A stretch of DNA of 37,352 bases from JACMJP01 sp046160675 (lineage in GTDB: Bacteria; Bacteroidota; Bacteroidia; Chitinophagales; BACL12), in the NCBI GenBank assembly GCA_046160675.1, contig JBJXHH010000171.1, forward strand, positions 1 to 37,352. The letters are read 5' to 3'. This document shows, in pieces, positions 1-8,115 of the stretch (position 1 is the first letter of the stretch; the number at the start of each line of letters is the position of its first letter). A program made the position numbers and the translations under genes. The notes below the pieces were generated by a model, which was given only the letters and a program-made list of their open reading frames with translations, ran no database searches and had not been told where the DNA came from.

Positions 1-470
1 CTTGAGGGGTAATCCCCTGGATCTGAGTGATTGGTTTCTTCATCTAAACCCACATCAAACAAAATTTTTGTGTATTCCCCTGCTGGAGCATTTCCAAGGT
101 CGTAATTATCAAAACCGGGATCAGCAAGCAGGTAAAGTCCTTCAAATGGCACTTCATTCCCTGAAGCATTTATTAGCCGGACATTTGAAATATAAAACCG
201 TGCAATTTCAAGTTGTGTTTTAACTCCGCCTATGGAATATGTGTTTCCCGGTATAAAAACCTCAGAACCAACAAATTGTGTTAGATTCATTGAAAAAGTA
301 GCCAAACTGTCTGCGGGTATTGTATCATACTCACAGCAGCAATCCACTTCTGCCTCAGAATCGAAGTTTGTGGCCGCTGAATCCGTGCAACCTTTCTTTT
401 TATCACAAGAACCCAGGAAAATAAGGGCGCATGATAAAACAATGAGGGCCCGAAAGATTTTTTTATGCAT
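1..470 (-). CDS. MbnP-like copper-associated lipoprotein (3' end cut by window)
   Basis: Reading the minus strand from the ATG at 470 gives an open frame of 156 complete codons that runs off the window, so the C-terminus is missing. The N-terminus is a lipoprotein signal peptide ending in the lipobox LGSC (Cys about residue 22). A short Cys-rich stretch follows, with GCTDSAATNFD and then three consecutive cysteines; the first part resembles the GCTDxxAxNYxxxA modules of secreted Bacteroidota proteins. The rest (FSMNLTQFVG, ISNVRLINASG, LLADPGF, AGEYTKILFDVGLDEETN) fits the MbnP family of periplasmic copper-binding proteins seen beside methanobactin or copper genes. The gene is divergent from a Cys-rich protein, a TonB-dependent receptor and an HMA protein, which supports a metal role. 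A TAATTTTG box lies 23 bases upstream. The MbnP assignment rests on recalled family patterns; the copper role is inferred. Confidence 0.72.
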   Translation of the reverse strand, partial: MHKKIFRALIVLSCALIFLGSCDKKKGCTDSAATNFDSEAEVDCCCEYDTIPADSLATFSMNLTQFVGSEVFIPGNTYSIGGVKTQLEIARFYISNVRLINASGNEVPFEGLYLLADPGFDNYDLGNAPAGEYTKILFDVGLDEETNHSDPGDYPS

Positions 471-493
471 TATATTTTTTTTGAACGATTTTA

Positions 494-501
494 CAAAATT
501 A
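494..501 (-). promoter_or_regulatory. -7 box for the MbnP-like gene
   Basis: The minus strand reads TAATTTTG, a match to the Bacteroidota -7 consensus TAnnTTTG, 23 bases before the ATG at 470. I see no TTG at the usual -33 distance. Confidence 0.45.
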
Positions 502-575
502 CATCTTTTACTGTCTGAATAACGTCATAAGAAGGGATTTAGGTTTCCCGGGATGGAAAAAATTGTTAAATAAAG

Positions 576-583
576 TATCTTCG
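576..583 (+). promoter_or_regulatory. -7 box directly before the Cys-rich gene
   Basis: TATCTTCG is one base off TAnnTTTG and lies only 4 bases before the GTG start at 588. No clear TTG at -33 and no Shine-Dalgarno sequence is visible, so a leaderless mRNA is predicted. Confidence 0.42.
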
Positions 584-587
584 TTGT

Positions 588-1010
588 GTGAAAAATTTGG
601 GTAATCAAATAGTTGCTTCGTTTTTACTGCTCGTACTGCTGGTAAGCACTACAGGGTTTTCCGTTTTTTCACATATGTGCTTAATGAACGGCAATGTTTC
701 TAAAGACGTTACAGAACAAGTTTCTTCCTGTTGTGAAACTTCTCAAACTCAAAAAGCGGATGATTGCCATGATAACATAGTACAAGCAACTTGTTGTGTT
801 AATGATATTACCTACATAAAATTTTCTTTCGATGCGCTTCGGGAAGATATCAATACAATTGAACTTCAGGCAGAACACTTTGAATTACTTTCAATCAGCA
901 TGAATTCCCCTGTTACTGAAAATACTTTTACTAAACTTTTTGCAATAAACCTTCCACCCCCGAAACCCGGAAGAGATATACTCTTGCAAACTGACCTGCT
1001 TCGGATTTAA
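588..1010 (+). CDS. HYC_CC_PP-like small Cys-rich secreted protein
   Basis: A 140-residue protein with an N-terminal hydrophobic signal (about residues 8-25) and a spaced cysteine pattern: HMC at 29-31, CC at 48-49, CH at 60-61, CC at 69-70, then a C-terminal LPPPKPGRDI segment. This order (H-x-C, CC pairs, PP near the end) is that of the small Bacteroidota proteins called HYC_CC_PP; here the first motif is HMC rather than HYC. The function of the family is not established. Cys and His pairs plus the neighbouring receptor and HMA protein suggest metal binding in the periplasm, which is inference. Start is GTG at 588; an in-frame TAA at 567-569 excludes a longer reading, and no ribosome binding site is visible. 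A terminator follows at 1026. Confidence 0.7.
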   Translation: MKNLGNQIVASFLLLVLLVSTTGFSVFSHMCLMNGNVSKDVTEQVSSCCETSQTQKADDCHDNIVQATCCVNDITYIKFSFDALREDINTIELQAEHFELLSISMNSPVTENTFTKLFAINLPPPKPGRDILLQTDLLRI

Positions 1011-1025
1011 TTTCATTTTGTAAAA

Positions 1026-1061
1026 AATTTCATCTGCAAGGCGGATGAAATTAAATTTTTT
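1026..1061 (+). terminator. intrinsic terminator after the Cys-rich gene
   Basis: A 12-bp stem (AATTTCATCTGC with GCGGATGAAATT, one wobble pair, loop AAG) is followed by a T-rich run, 16 bases after the stop codon at 1010. It separates the small gene from the receptor gene. Confidence 0.72.
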
Positions 1062-1096
1062 ATCAAACCAATTGATAATGATAATTTTTTATAAAA

Positions 1097-3325
1097 ATGA
1101 AAAATATATTTTTAATAACCTTTCTTCTGCTCATTCATCAACTTATGCAATCGCAAACGCTACAGGGCATGGTTATGAGCCAGGAAGAAGGAGGGGGCAT
1201 GCAACCATTGCCGGGAGCAGCGGTACTATGGGCAGGTACCTCAAACGGGGTAACGGCTGATGAAAATGGTTTTTTCAAAATAGAGAAAACAGAAATTGAA
1301 CAAACGCAACTTGTGTTCAGCTTTGTAGGATTCATGCCGGATACTATTATAGTGGGGGAAGAAAAATTCTTTCATGTGATGCTGCGTCCGCAAAAAGAAT
1401 TAAGCACTGTAACTGTGGAAGGAAGCTCGTCTTCAACTGCTGTTAATACTTTAAATGCAGTGAATCTTGAAACACTGAATGAAGGTGAACTTCGAAAAGC
1501 CGCTTGCTGTAATTTGAGTGAAAGTTTTGAAACAAATGCGGCTGTTGACGCTGAATATAGCGACGCAGTAACAGGTGCAAAAACAATTAAACTGCTGGGG
1601 CTTGATGGTGTGTACGCACAGATCATGACGGAGAACATGGCAAGTGTTCGAGGGCTGGCAGCATCTTACGGTCTTACTTACATTCCCGGTCCCTGGATAG
1701 AAAGCATTCAAATTACAAAGGGAGTGGGTCCTGTTGTAAATGGATATGAGAGTATAACAGGAGCTATTAATACGGAATTACGAAAACCTTATGACATTGA
1801 TAAGGAAAAACTTTTACTGAATGTTTTCGGCAGCAATTCAGGAAGATTTGAAGCGAATCTGAATTCCCATCATTTGCTTAACCCATACCTTAGCACATCA
1901 TTTTTATTACATACCAGCCAACTGCATAACAAGATGGATCATAATGAAGATGGGTTTCTTGATGCGCCTCTTACAGAAAATTATATCTTCATGAACCGGT
2001 GGAATTTTGCAACTGAAGACTGGAATATCGGCTATGAATCACAATTCGGAATTAAACTCATCTCATCTAAACTTGCCGGCGGGCAACTGAGTTTTGACGC
2101 AGATGCTGACAGGGATCTTGACAACGGCTATGGAATTGGTGTGAACACAAAAAGGCTTGAAGCATATTTGAAGAACGGGTTCATTTTTGGCAGGCCCAAT
2201 ACTTCAATCGGAACCATCCTAAGCGGAGCCTGGCATACTTCTGATGATTTTTACGGGTTGAATGATTATGATGGAACAGAAGCTTATGCGCATGTAAACA
2301 TTATCGGGCAAACATTTTTCTTCAACACAAATCACTTGTTCAAGGGCGGATTCAGTTACCTGTACAATGATTTTGATGAAACGTATGACTCGATAAATTA
2401 TGTGAGAAAGGAAAATGTGCCGGGTATTTTTACAGAATATTATTTTAAACAGGCAGAAAAATTTAGCTTGCTTGCCGGCGTAAGGGCCGACTTTCATAAC
2501 TTGTACGGAACATTTTTTACACCGAGGCTGCATTTGAAATATGCCTTTACCCCACAAACAACTCTGCGGGTTTCGGGTGGAAAGGGCTACCGGGTTGCAA
2601 ATATCTTTGCGGAGAATACAGGAATACTCACAAGCTCAAGGGAGTTAATAATCACAGAAAATATTTTACCTGAAGAAGGATGGAATTACGGGGTTACTTT
2701 CATTCAGTTGTTTAAACTGAATGAACAGGAAGGAACATTTACATTGGATGTATACAGAACGGATTTTGTGAACCAGCTTATTGTTGACCTTGACAGTGAT
2801 GCAGAAAAAATTTATGTGAGCAACCTGCATGGAAGTTCGTTCTCAAACGTAGGCCAGGCGGAAATTAATTATGAAATATTTCAAAACTTTGATTTCAGGG
2901 CAGCTTACAAATTCACTGATGCGCAAACTACTTATAATGATACTTTGCGGCAAGTACCACTTACCTATAAGCACCGTGGGCTGATAAACATAGCATACGA
3001 AACACCTAAGGGTGGATGGGTGTTTGATGCCACAAGCCAGTTTTATGGAAGCTCAAGATTACCTGAATTGGATGAGAATCATGAATCGCATCACTTGCCT
3101 GAAACTTCTCCGGCCTATATGCTTCTGCTGGCGCAGGTAACAAAAAAGTGGGAACATTTTGAGCTTTATGTCGGTTCGGAGAATCTGGGCAACTTTACCC
3201 AACATGACCCGATCATCGCAGCCGATGATCCTTTCGGGCCTTACTTTGATGCGGGTGTTATATATGCACCCATCATGGAGAGGAAGTTTTATGCGGGACT
3301 GAGATTATTTTTTAAATCAGAATAA
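1097..3325 (+). CDS. TonB-dependent outer-membrane receptor, probably for a metal or metal complex
   Basis: A 742-residue protein with a signal peptide (cleavage probably after LMQSQ), a carboxypeptidase-regulatory-like beta domain (about 22-100), a plug domain (about 105-225) and a C-terminal barrel ending in AGLRLFFKSE. The plug has the sequence RKAACCNLSESF (CC at 137-138), GLDGVYAQIMTEN, YIPGPWIESIQ and NGYESITGAINTE. This set marks the Bacteroidota receptor subfamily that often sits with HMA proteins. It would import its ligand across the outer membrane with energy from TonB/ExbBD. The ligand cannot be read from sequence; the Cys-rich and HMA neighbours point to copper or another soft metal. 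The HMA gene starts 37 bases downstream, so the two are probably co-transcribed. The start at 1097 places the signal peptide at the N-terminus. Confidence 0.9.
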   Translation: MKNIFLITFLLLIHQLMQSQTLQGMVMSQEEGGGMQPLPGAAVLWAGTSNGVTADENGFFKIEKTEIEQTQLVFSFVGFMPDTIIVGEEKFFHVMLRPQKELSTVTVEGSSSSTAVNTLNAVNLETLNEGELRKAACCNLSESFETNAAVDAEYSDAVTGAKTIKLLGLDGVYAQIMTENMASVRGLAASYGLTYIPGPWIESIQITKGVGPVVNGYESITGAINTELRKPYDIDKEKLLLNVFGSNSGRFEANLNSHHLLNPYLSTSFLLHTSQLHNKMDHNEDGFLDAPLTENYIFMNRWNFATEDWNIGYESQFGIKLISSKLAGGQLSFDADADRDLDNGYGIGVNTKRLEAYLKNGFIFGRPNTSIGTILSGAWHTSDDFYGLNDYDGTEAYAHVNIIGQTFFFNTNHLFKGGFSYLYNDFDETYDSINYVRKENVPGIFTEYYFKQAEKFSLLAGVRADFHNLYGTFFTPRLHLKYAFTPQTTLRVSGGKGYRVANIFAENTGILTSSRELIITENILPEEGWNYGVTFIQLFKLNEQEGTFTLDVYRTDFVNQLIVDLDSDAEKIYVSNLHGSSFSNVGQAEINYEIFQNFDFRAAYKFTDAQTTYNDTLRQVPLTYKHRGLINIAYETPKGGWVFDATSQFYGSSRLPELDENHESHHLPETSPAYMLLLAQVTKKWEHFELYVGSENLGNFTQHDPIIAADDPFGPYFDAGVIYAPIMERKFYAGLRLFFKSE

Positions 3326-3362
3326 AAACAATAACTTTATAATCATTTCAAAAAAGAAAAGT

Positions 3363-3704
3363 ATGAAAAATTCAAAAATTAAAATATTTGCAACAGCGGT
3401 TGTTCTGTTTTTTGTTACAAATATTTTTTCTCAATCCAATACTATTGCTTCAGTACAAATCCCCACTTCTGCAGTGTGCGGCATGTGTAAAAAAACTATT
3501 GAGGCCGAACTCAGCAAAGTGACCGGAGTGAAAGTTGCAATTGTAAATCTCGACTCAAAAGATGTAACTGTTCGTTATAACACCGAAAAAACTTCTGAAG
3601 CGGAGATTAAACAAGCTATTGCTGCTATTGGCTATGATGCAGGAGATGTGCCTGCCGATGAAAAAGCGTATGATGATTTGCATGCCTGTTGTAAGAAAGA
3701 ATGA
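3363..3704 (+). CDS. secreted heavy-metal-associated (HMA) domain protein
   Basis: A 113-residue protein with a signal peptide (about 1-23, ending IFSQ) and one HMA ferredoxin-like domain. The metal site is VCGMCKKTIE with CxxC at 39-42, a variant of the usual GMxCxxC. The strand pattern VAIVNLDSKDVTVRYN and the ending IKQAIAAIGYDA are typical of Atx1-like domains. A second possible ligand pair, HACCKKE, lies at the very C-terminus. The protein would bind Cu(I), Zn(II) or a similar ion in the periplasm and pass it to or from partners. It is the last gene of the receptor operon, followed by a strong terminator. A TAACTTTA sequence at 3332-3339 could be a minor internal promoter. The domain is clear; the metal is inferred. 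Confidence 0.87.
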   Translation: MKNSKIKIFATAVVLFFVTNIFSQSNTIASVQIPTSAVCGMCKKTIEAELSKVTGVKVAIVNLDSKDVTVRYNTEKTSEAEIKQAIAAIGYDAGDVPADEKAYDDLHACCKKE

Positions 3705-3725
3705 GAATGATAAATAAATTTTATT

Positions 3726-3748
3726 AGCCGCAGGGATGCGGCTTTTTT
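3726..3748 (+). terminator. intrinsic terminator after the HMA gene
   Basis: Stem AGCCGC / GCGGCT with a six-base loop and a run of six T, 21 bases after the HMA stop codon. It also separates the operon from the convergent FG-GAP gene. Confidence 0.82.
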
Positions 3749-3767
3749 ATTTTACCAATTATCTAAT

Positions 3768-6158
3768 TCAACCAACCACCAACTTTCTCACTCCAACGCC
3801 ATTTACTGTATAACATTTCACAAAATAGATTCCCTGGGAGAGAGATGTGAGGTTTAATTCTGTTTCTCTTATACCGGGTTTGATGTTTGCCTCAAATAAA
3901 ATTCTTCCTTCTGCATTTAAAATCTGGAGAACAGATTCCTGAGTGGAAGCAGCATGAAACTGAATAATAGTTTTATCATTTGCAGGGTTGGGATTTATAC
4001 AGAATAAATTTTCAGAAAAAATATTCTCCACCGCATTCGGGTTGGTTTGAAAATCTGTTTTTTCAGATTTTGGCGAGCTGCCTGTCCCGCAGTTTGTAAC
4101 TATCCAGGCCCTATAGTTTGTGTAGGGTGTTAACCCTGTGAGAGTGATAGTTGTATCAGGATGATCATAAACCAAAAAGGTATCAACATCACTTTGTACC
4201 TGGATTGTATATGTTTCTGCATATGGAACAGTATTCCAGAAAAGAGTTACATATGTAGTGCTCACATCTGCGATATAGGGCGCTTGAGGCGCAACACAGG
4301 GCGGATCAATGGTGAGTGTAAAACTGTCAACCCTAGTGCAGTAATTATTATCAACTGTGTTCATGATAATATATGTACCGGGTGTGCTTGCAGCGCAATT
4401 TACTTCGCCTGTAGTTGCAGTAATTACAAGACCGGGTGGAGTGGCAGAGAAGATACCCGAAATTGCTCCACCTGCAAAGCCCGGAAACTGGTTGGGTGCT
4501 GTTTGTGGAAAATGATCATCATCATAACCAAAAGTTCCGTAAGGTTCGGTGCCAATATGAATCACTTGGCTGATGACAACACATCCTTCAGGAAGAGTAT
4601 AAAAAATGGTAAAACTTCCTATGTTTGTTGCTGCAAGATCTATTTCACCAATAGAGACATTGGAAAAAACTACATCATCAGATGTTGAACTGAAAGTACC
4701 TCCTGATATGCCGTCAATAATTGCAGAAACGAATCCATCCGTTATACAAAAACTATCCTTTTCATAGTGGAATTCTTCAGGCCTGGGGGCGCCATAGTAG
4801 CAAAAGCCTTTTCCATCCTGACTGAGAACATCCGTATATCTGTATGCTCCAACAAGAAAATCAGAATAGCCATCTCCATTATAATCACCATCACCACCAA
4901 CATGCCTGCCATAAAAACCTTGGGCTTGATTTCCTTCCCCGGTCCAGCACCAATCAGTTTCTAAACCACCTTCCCCGCCAAATGCAATAAATGCAGCACC
5001 TTCTTCGGCTTCGCCGTTTGTCCAGTATTTAGCACCAGCTATCACATCATCATATCCATCGCCGTTAATATCCCCAGTACCGGCAGTACAGTAACCGAGC
5101 TGGGCTTCTATCTGTCCGCTGCCTTTGCTCCAAGCCGAAGTGTTGGAAATCCCCGTTGGCCCACCATGATAAACGAATATAGCCCCTTCATTAAAATTAT
5201 CTATAGTGTATTCATACAATAAAGCAGCAATCAGCACATCATCATATCCGTCGCCGTTCACATCGCCTGCGCCATCTACCCAATGCCCGAAATTTGACTT
5301 TTTTTGCCCCTCTGTCATTTGCCAGTTTGGGAGAGATGACAAACCCGCAGCCGAGCCATAGAAACAAACCGCCAGCCCATCGTCTTCTAAGGTGTTGTTA
5401 TACTGGTTAGCGCCTATTATCACATCATCATACCCGTCGCCATTCACATCACCTGCATAACTTATTGGGTAACCGCTGATGGCGCTGTCTTGCTCGGCCT
5501 CCCATGTCCAGCCGCTTTCAACCGGACCGTCAGCAGAACCATAAAACATCCATGTTTTACCCTCGTCAATATTTCCTCCATCCCACATTTTGGAGCCAAT
5601 GAACAAGTCATTAAATCCATCACTGTTTATATCACCTGAAAGCGCAACACCGCTGCCTACTAAGGCTCCTTCTTGCCCCTGTGAAAATTGCCAGTCAGGT
5701 TCATCAGCCGGTCCATCGGGGCCGCCGTAAAAAAGAATTGCTTTTCCCTCGTCAGTAGCAGCGCCTGTCCATTGCAGACAGCCTGCGATGATATCAGAAT
5801 AACCGTCGCCATTCAGGTCACCGCCATCAGTGGAAAATCCGGTTATTGTAAGTGTTTCGTTTGGCTGGTAAGTCCATGCAGGAATGGTATCCAGCCCGTC
5901 GGGGCTTCCGTAAAACAGGTACAGTTTGCCTTCTTCTTCTTCAGTTTCTATGGGTTCTGAATGGTCAATTGCTGAAACTAGTAGATCATCATACCCATCT
6001 CCATTCACATCACCCGCATTGCTCATACTCCAGCCGAAGGCTGAGACTGCTAAGTTTCCATGTTGTGTCCAACCCGGGCCATCATAAAATGCCTGTGCTG
6101 ATAAAAATCTTGGTACAACAAATAACAAAACACTGAGTGAAACTATTTTGTAATTCAT
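3768..6158 (-). CDS. secreted FG-GAP beta-propeller protein with Ig-like, FnIII and T9SS sorting domains
   Basis: From the chosen ATG at 6158 the protein has 796 residues and begins MNYKIVSLSVLL, a good signal peptide ending LSAQA. An open frame extends upstream to 6248, but that would overlap the preceding gene, so 6158 (or the ATG at 6170) is preferred. Seven FG-GAP blades follow, each with a calcium-loop motif such as DVNGDGYDDVIIG, predicting an integrin-alpha-like seven-bladed propeller. After it come two Ig-like repeats, one fibronectin type III domain (starting CVAPQAPYI) and a C-terminal T9SS type A domain (NPNPAN to GVRKLVVG). It is therefore predicted to be exported by T9SS and attached to or released from the cell surface. 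The binding partner is unknown; adhesion or matrix binding is inference. Confidence 0.85.
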   Translation of the reverse strand: MNYKIVSLSVLLFVVPRFLSAQAFYDGPGWTQHGNLAVSAFGWSMSNAGDVNGDGYDDLLVSAIDHSEPIETEEEEGKLYLFYGSPDGLDTIPAWTYQPNETLTITGFSTDGGDLNGDGYSDIIAGCLQWTGAATDEGKAILFYGGPDGPADEPDWQFSQGQEGALVGSGVALSGDINSDGFNDLFIGSKMWDGGNIDEGKTWMFYGSADGPVESGWTWEAEQDSAISGYPISYAGDVNGDGYDDVIIGANQYNNTLEDDGLAVCFYGSAAGLSSLPNWQMTEGQKKSNFGHWVDGAGDVNGDGYDDVLIAALLYEYTIDNFNEGAIFVYHGGPTGISNTSAWSKGSGQIEAQLGYCTAGTGDINGDGYDDVIAGAKYWTNGEAEEGAAFIAFGGEGGLETDWCWTGEGNQAQGFYGRHVGGDGDYNGDGYSDFLVGAYRYTDVLSQDGKGFCYYGAPRPEEFHYEKDSFCITDGFVSAIIDGISGGTFSSTSDDVVFSNVSIGEIDLAATNIGSFTIFYTLPEGCVVISQVIHIGTEPYGTFGYDDDHFPQTAPNQFPGFAGGAISGIFSATPPGLVITATTGEVNCAASTPGTYIIMNTVDNNYCTRVDSFTLTIDPPCVAPQAPYIADVSTTYVTLFWNTVPYAETYTIQVQSDVDTFLVYDHPDTTITLTGLTPYTNYRAWIVTNCGTGSSPKSEKTDFQTNPNAVENIFSENLFCINPNPANDKTIIQFHAASTQESVLQILNAEGRILFEANIKPGIRETELNLTSLSQGIYFVKCYTVNGVGVRKLVVG

Positions 6159-6190
6159 TTCAGTCAACATATTTTTTTCAAACAATAAAT

Positions 6191-7846
6191 TTACGGCAAT
6201 GTTGTAAATGTTCCCCCAAAACTTCGCAAAGAAAATTGTGAACCACATTGACTTCTTATGATGATCTTATAATTTGTAGATGATGTTAAGCCCGGAATGG
6301 TTACGCTGTTCGATGTAACAAAATAGTTTTTCAATTCACCCTTGCTTTTTACAATAACGTTGTACGACGAAGCATCAGCATCGTCTGCCCACGAAACAGT
6401 AACTGAGGAAGATGTGATAGAGCCAATGCTAACGCCGCTTACCGATGGGCATGGCGAGGGAGGAATGCCTAAGAAAACAAATGCACCTCCTTCGTCTTCT
6501 TCGCCACCGTCCCAATATTTAGCTCCAATAATCACATCATCAGCTCCATCACCATTTACATCACCTGCACTGGAAACACTGTATCCGAAAAATGCAGATT
6601 CCTGGTTGCTCTCAGCTAGCCATAAATCAGTTTCGAGCAAACCTGAAGATGAACCTAAAAACACATAAACCCTGCCTTCGCTGGTTTCTCCGTTTGAATA
6701 TTCTCTTGAGCCGATAATTACATCATCATACCCGTCGCCGTTTACATCGCCGGCATTTGCACATTGATTGCCGAATAATGCGTTCGTTAAGTTTGACTCA
6801 AGTTGAAAATCAGGAGCAAATGATAATCCCGAAGCAGAGCCATTAAAATTCAGTGCATATCCTTCATCAGTTTCCGGTTGAGAGTAATTATGCCCGCTTA
6901 TTATCACATCAGAAAAACCATCATTATTTACATCTCCTGCAGTCGAAACACTTTGTCCAAGTTTTGTTCCTGTAAGATTGCTTTCAAAATGCCAGGTGTA
7001 ATCAGGTTCCAGCCCCGAAGGGGACCCGTAGAAAACAAAGGCCCCGCCTTCAGAATTTTCGCCGTTTGTATATTTTCTGCAGCCTATGATCACCTCAGAA
7101 AAACCATCATTATTTACATCTCCTGCCCCGGAAACATGAGAACCGAAGGTAATTCCGGGTTCTGCAATCTCTGCAGTCCAGGGGGTGGAAGTTAACCCCC
7201 CTTCAGAACCATAAAATACATAAGCCCTGCCTTGGTCCACCTCTGCTCCATCGTAAAAAATGGCCCCGATTATTATATCATCATAACTGTCTCCGTTTAC
7301 ATCTCCGGCCTCAGAAACAATTCCCCCGAAGTCGCATCCTTCCTGGTTTCCCTCCATTTCCCAATCAGGAACATCACCTAACCCATCCTCAGAGCCGTAA
7401 AAAACGTACACCTTGCCTTCACTATTCTGGTCACCGGTGAAGGTATGCGCACCTACTATCACATCGTCAAAACCGTCATTGTTTAAATCCCCCGCCCCTG
7501 AAACGCTTATTCCCAGTGTAGCATTTTCGGTATTACTCTCAAAACTCCAACCCTCCAATGGGTTAATCCCCTCTGGGCTGCCATAATATAGAAATACCTT
7601 ACCCTCATGAAACTCGGGGTTACTGTAATAATGACAACCAACAAGCACATCAGCAAATCCATCACCGTTCACATCGCCAGCTCCTCCAACACTTTTTCCA
7701 TACTCTGCCAGCGCCTGATTGCTCTCTCCCTGCCAGGTAAAAAAATCTTCTAATGCTGACTGGGCAAGGGCTTCAGAGCAAGCAACTGTTATGCAAAAAA
7801 GCCTAAGAGAAGAGAAGACAAAACCTGAAAAAGTTAGATACTGCAT
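6191..7846 (-). CDS. secreted FG-GAP beta-propeller protein with FnIII domain, no T9SS tail
   Basis: From ATG 7846 the product has 551 residues. The frame stays open to 7915, but a consensus promoter (7870-7899) lies inside that extension, and the ATG at 7846 puts a signal peptide (SSLRLFCITVACSEALAQ) at the N-terminus. Seven FG-GAP blades follow with DxNxDGxxD loops (for example DVNGDGFADVLVG and DVNNDGFSDVIIS), then one FnIII domain ending GGTFTTLP. Unlike its downstream paralogue, it stops there without a T9SS sorting domain. The next gene starts 32 bases later, so the two are probably one transcript. The propeller may act as a partner of the paralogue, or the tail may have been lost. The function is not known. 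Confidence 0.83.
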   Translation of the reverse strand: MQYLTFSGFVFSSLRLFCITVACSEALAQSALEDFFTWQGESNQALAEYGKSVGGAGDVNGDGFADVLVGCHYYSNPEFHEGKVFLYYGSPEGINPLEGWSFESNTENATLGISVSGAGDLNNDGFDDVIVGAHTFTGDQNSEGKVYVFYGSEDGLGDVPDWEMEGNQEGCDFGGIVSEAGDVNGDSYDDIIIGAIFYDGAEVDQGRAYVFYGSEGGLTSTPWTAEIAEPGITFGSHVSGAGDVNNDGFSEVIIGCRKYTNGENSEGGAFVFYGSPSGLEPDYTWHFESNLTGTKLGQSVSTAGDVNNDGFSDVIISGHNYSQPETDEGYALNFNGSASGLSFAPDFQLESNLTNALFGNQCANAGDVNGDGYDDVIIGSREYSNGETSEGRVYVFLGSSSGLLETDLWLAESNQESAFFGYSVSSAGDVNGDGADDVIIGAKYWDGGEEDEGGAFVFLGIPPSPCPSVSGVSIGSITSSSVTVSWADDADASSYNVIVKSKGELKNYFVTSNSVTIPGLTSSTNYKIIIRSQCGSQFSLRSFGGTFTTLP

Positions 7847-7869
7847 GAGAGAAACAACAGAATTTACAT

Positions 7870-7899
7870 CAAAGTTACCCAGCAAAGGCGCCAGTTCAA
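7870..7899 (-). promoter_or_regulatory. consensus Bacteroidota promoter for the FG-GAP pair
   Basis: The minus strand has TTG (7897-7899), 19 bases, then TAACTTTG (7870-7877), a full match to the -33/-7 consensus with ideal spacing, 23 bases before the ATG at 7846. It decides the start of the gene. Confidence 0.7.
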
Positions 7900-7953
7900 A
7901 CCCTGGATGTTGCATAATTGTGAACCTAGTGTAAAATTATTTTCACCAACCTA

Positions 7954-7984
7954 TTGACTTGCATTGTTAATGGAAGTACCTTTG
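7954..7984 (+). promoter_or_regulatory. consensus Bacteroidota promoter for rpoD
   Basis: TTGAC (TTG at 7954-7956), a 20-base spacer, then TACCTTTG at 7977-7984. This matches the housekeeping consensus and implies an rpoD leader of about 125 bases. I see no gene in 7900-8115. Confidence 0.68.
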
Positions 7985-8115
7985 CATAACTTTTTATGAA
8001 GGCAAATGTGAACCAACCCATGGAATGTTTTTACTCTGGAATAGTCTGTTTACAAAACTCTTTTCGCAAAAAGCCGTTTTAGTTTATTAATTCATCAAAC
8101 AGAGGGAAGTATATA

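Noticed and set aside
232..522. Plus-strand reading frame of 96 codons at the left end
   Set aside because: It lies opposite the MbnP-like lipoprotein frame, which has a lipobox, a family pattern and a promoter; the plus frame has no recognisable feature.
4161..4688. Plus-strand 175-codon frame inside the FG-GAP gene
   Set aside because: It is the antisense shadow of the Ig-like and FnIII region and has no start signal or family pattern.
6158..6248. N-terminal extension of the second FG-GAP protein
   Set aside because: It would overlap the upstream gene and place the signal peptide inside the chain.
4800..7700. Recurring DNA words such as catcatcatacccgtcgcc, which could suggest a repeat array or CRISPR
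   Set aside because: They are spaced by about 180-200 bases and encode the calcium loops of FG-GAP blades; there are no identical direct repeats with short spacers.
7847..7915. N-terminal extension of the first FG-GAP protein
   Set aside because: A consensus promoter (TTG, 19 bases, TAACTTTG) lies inside it.
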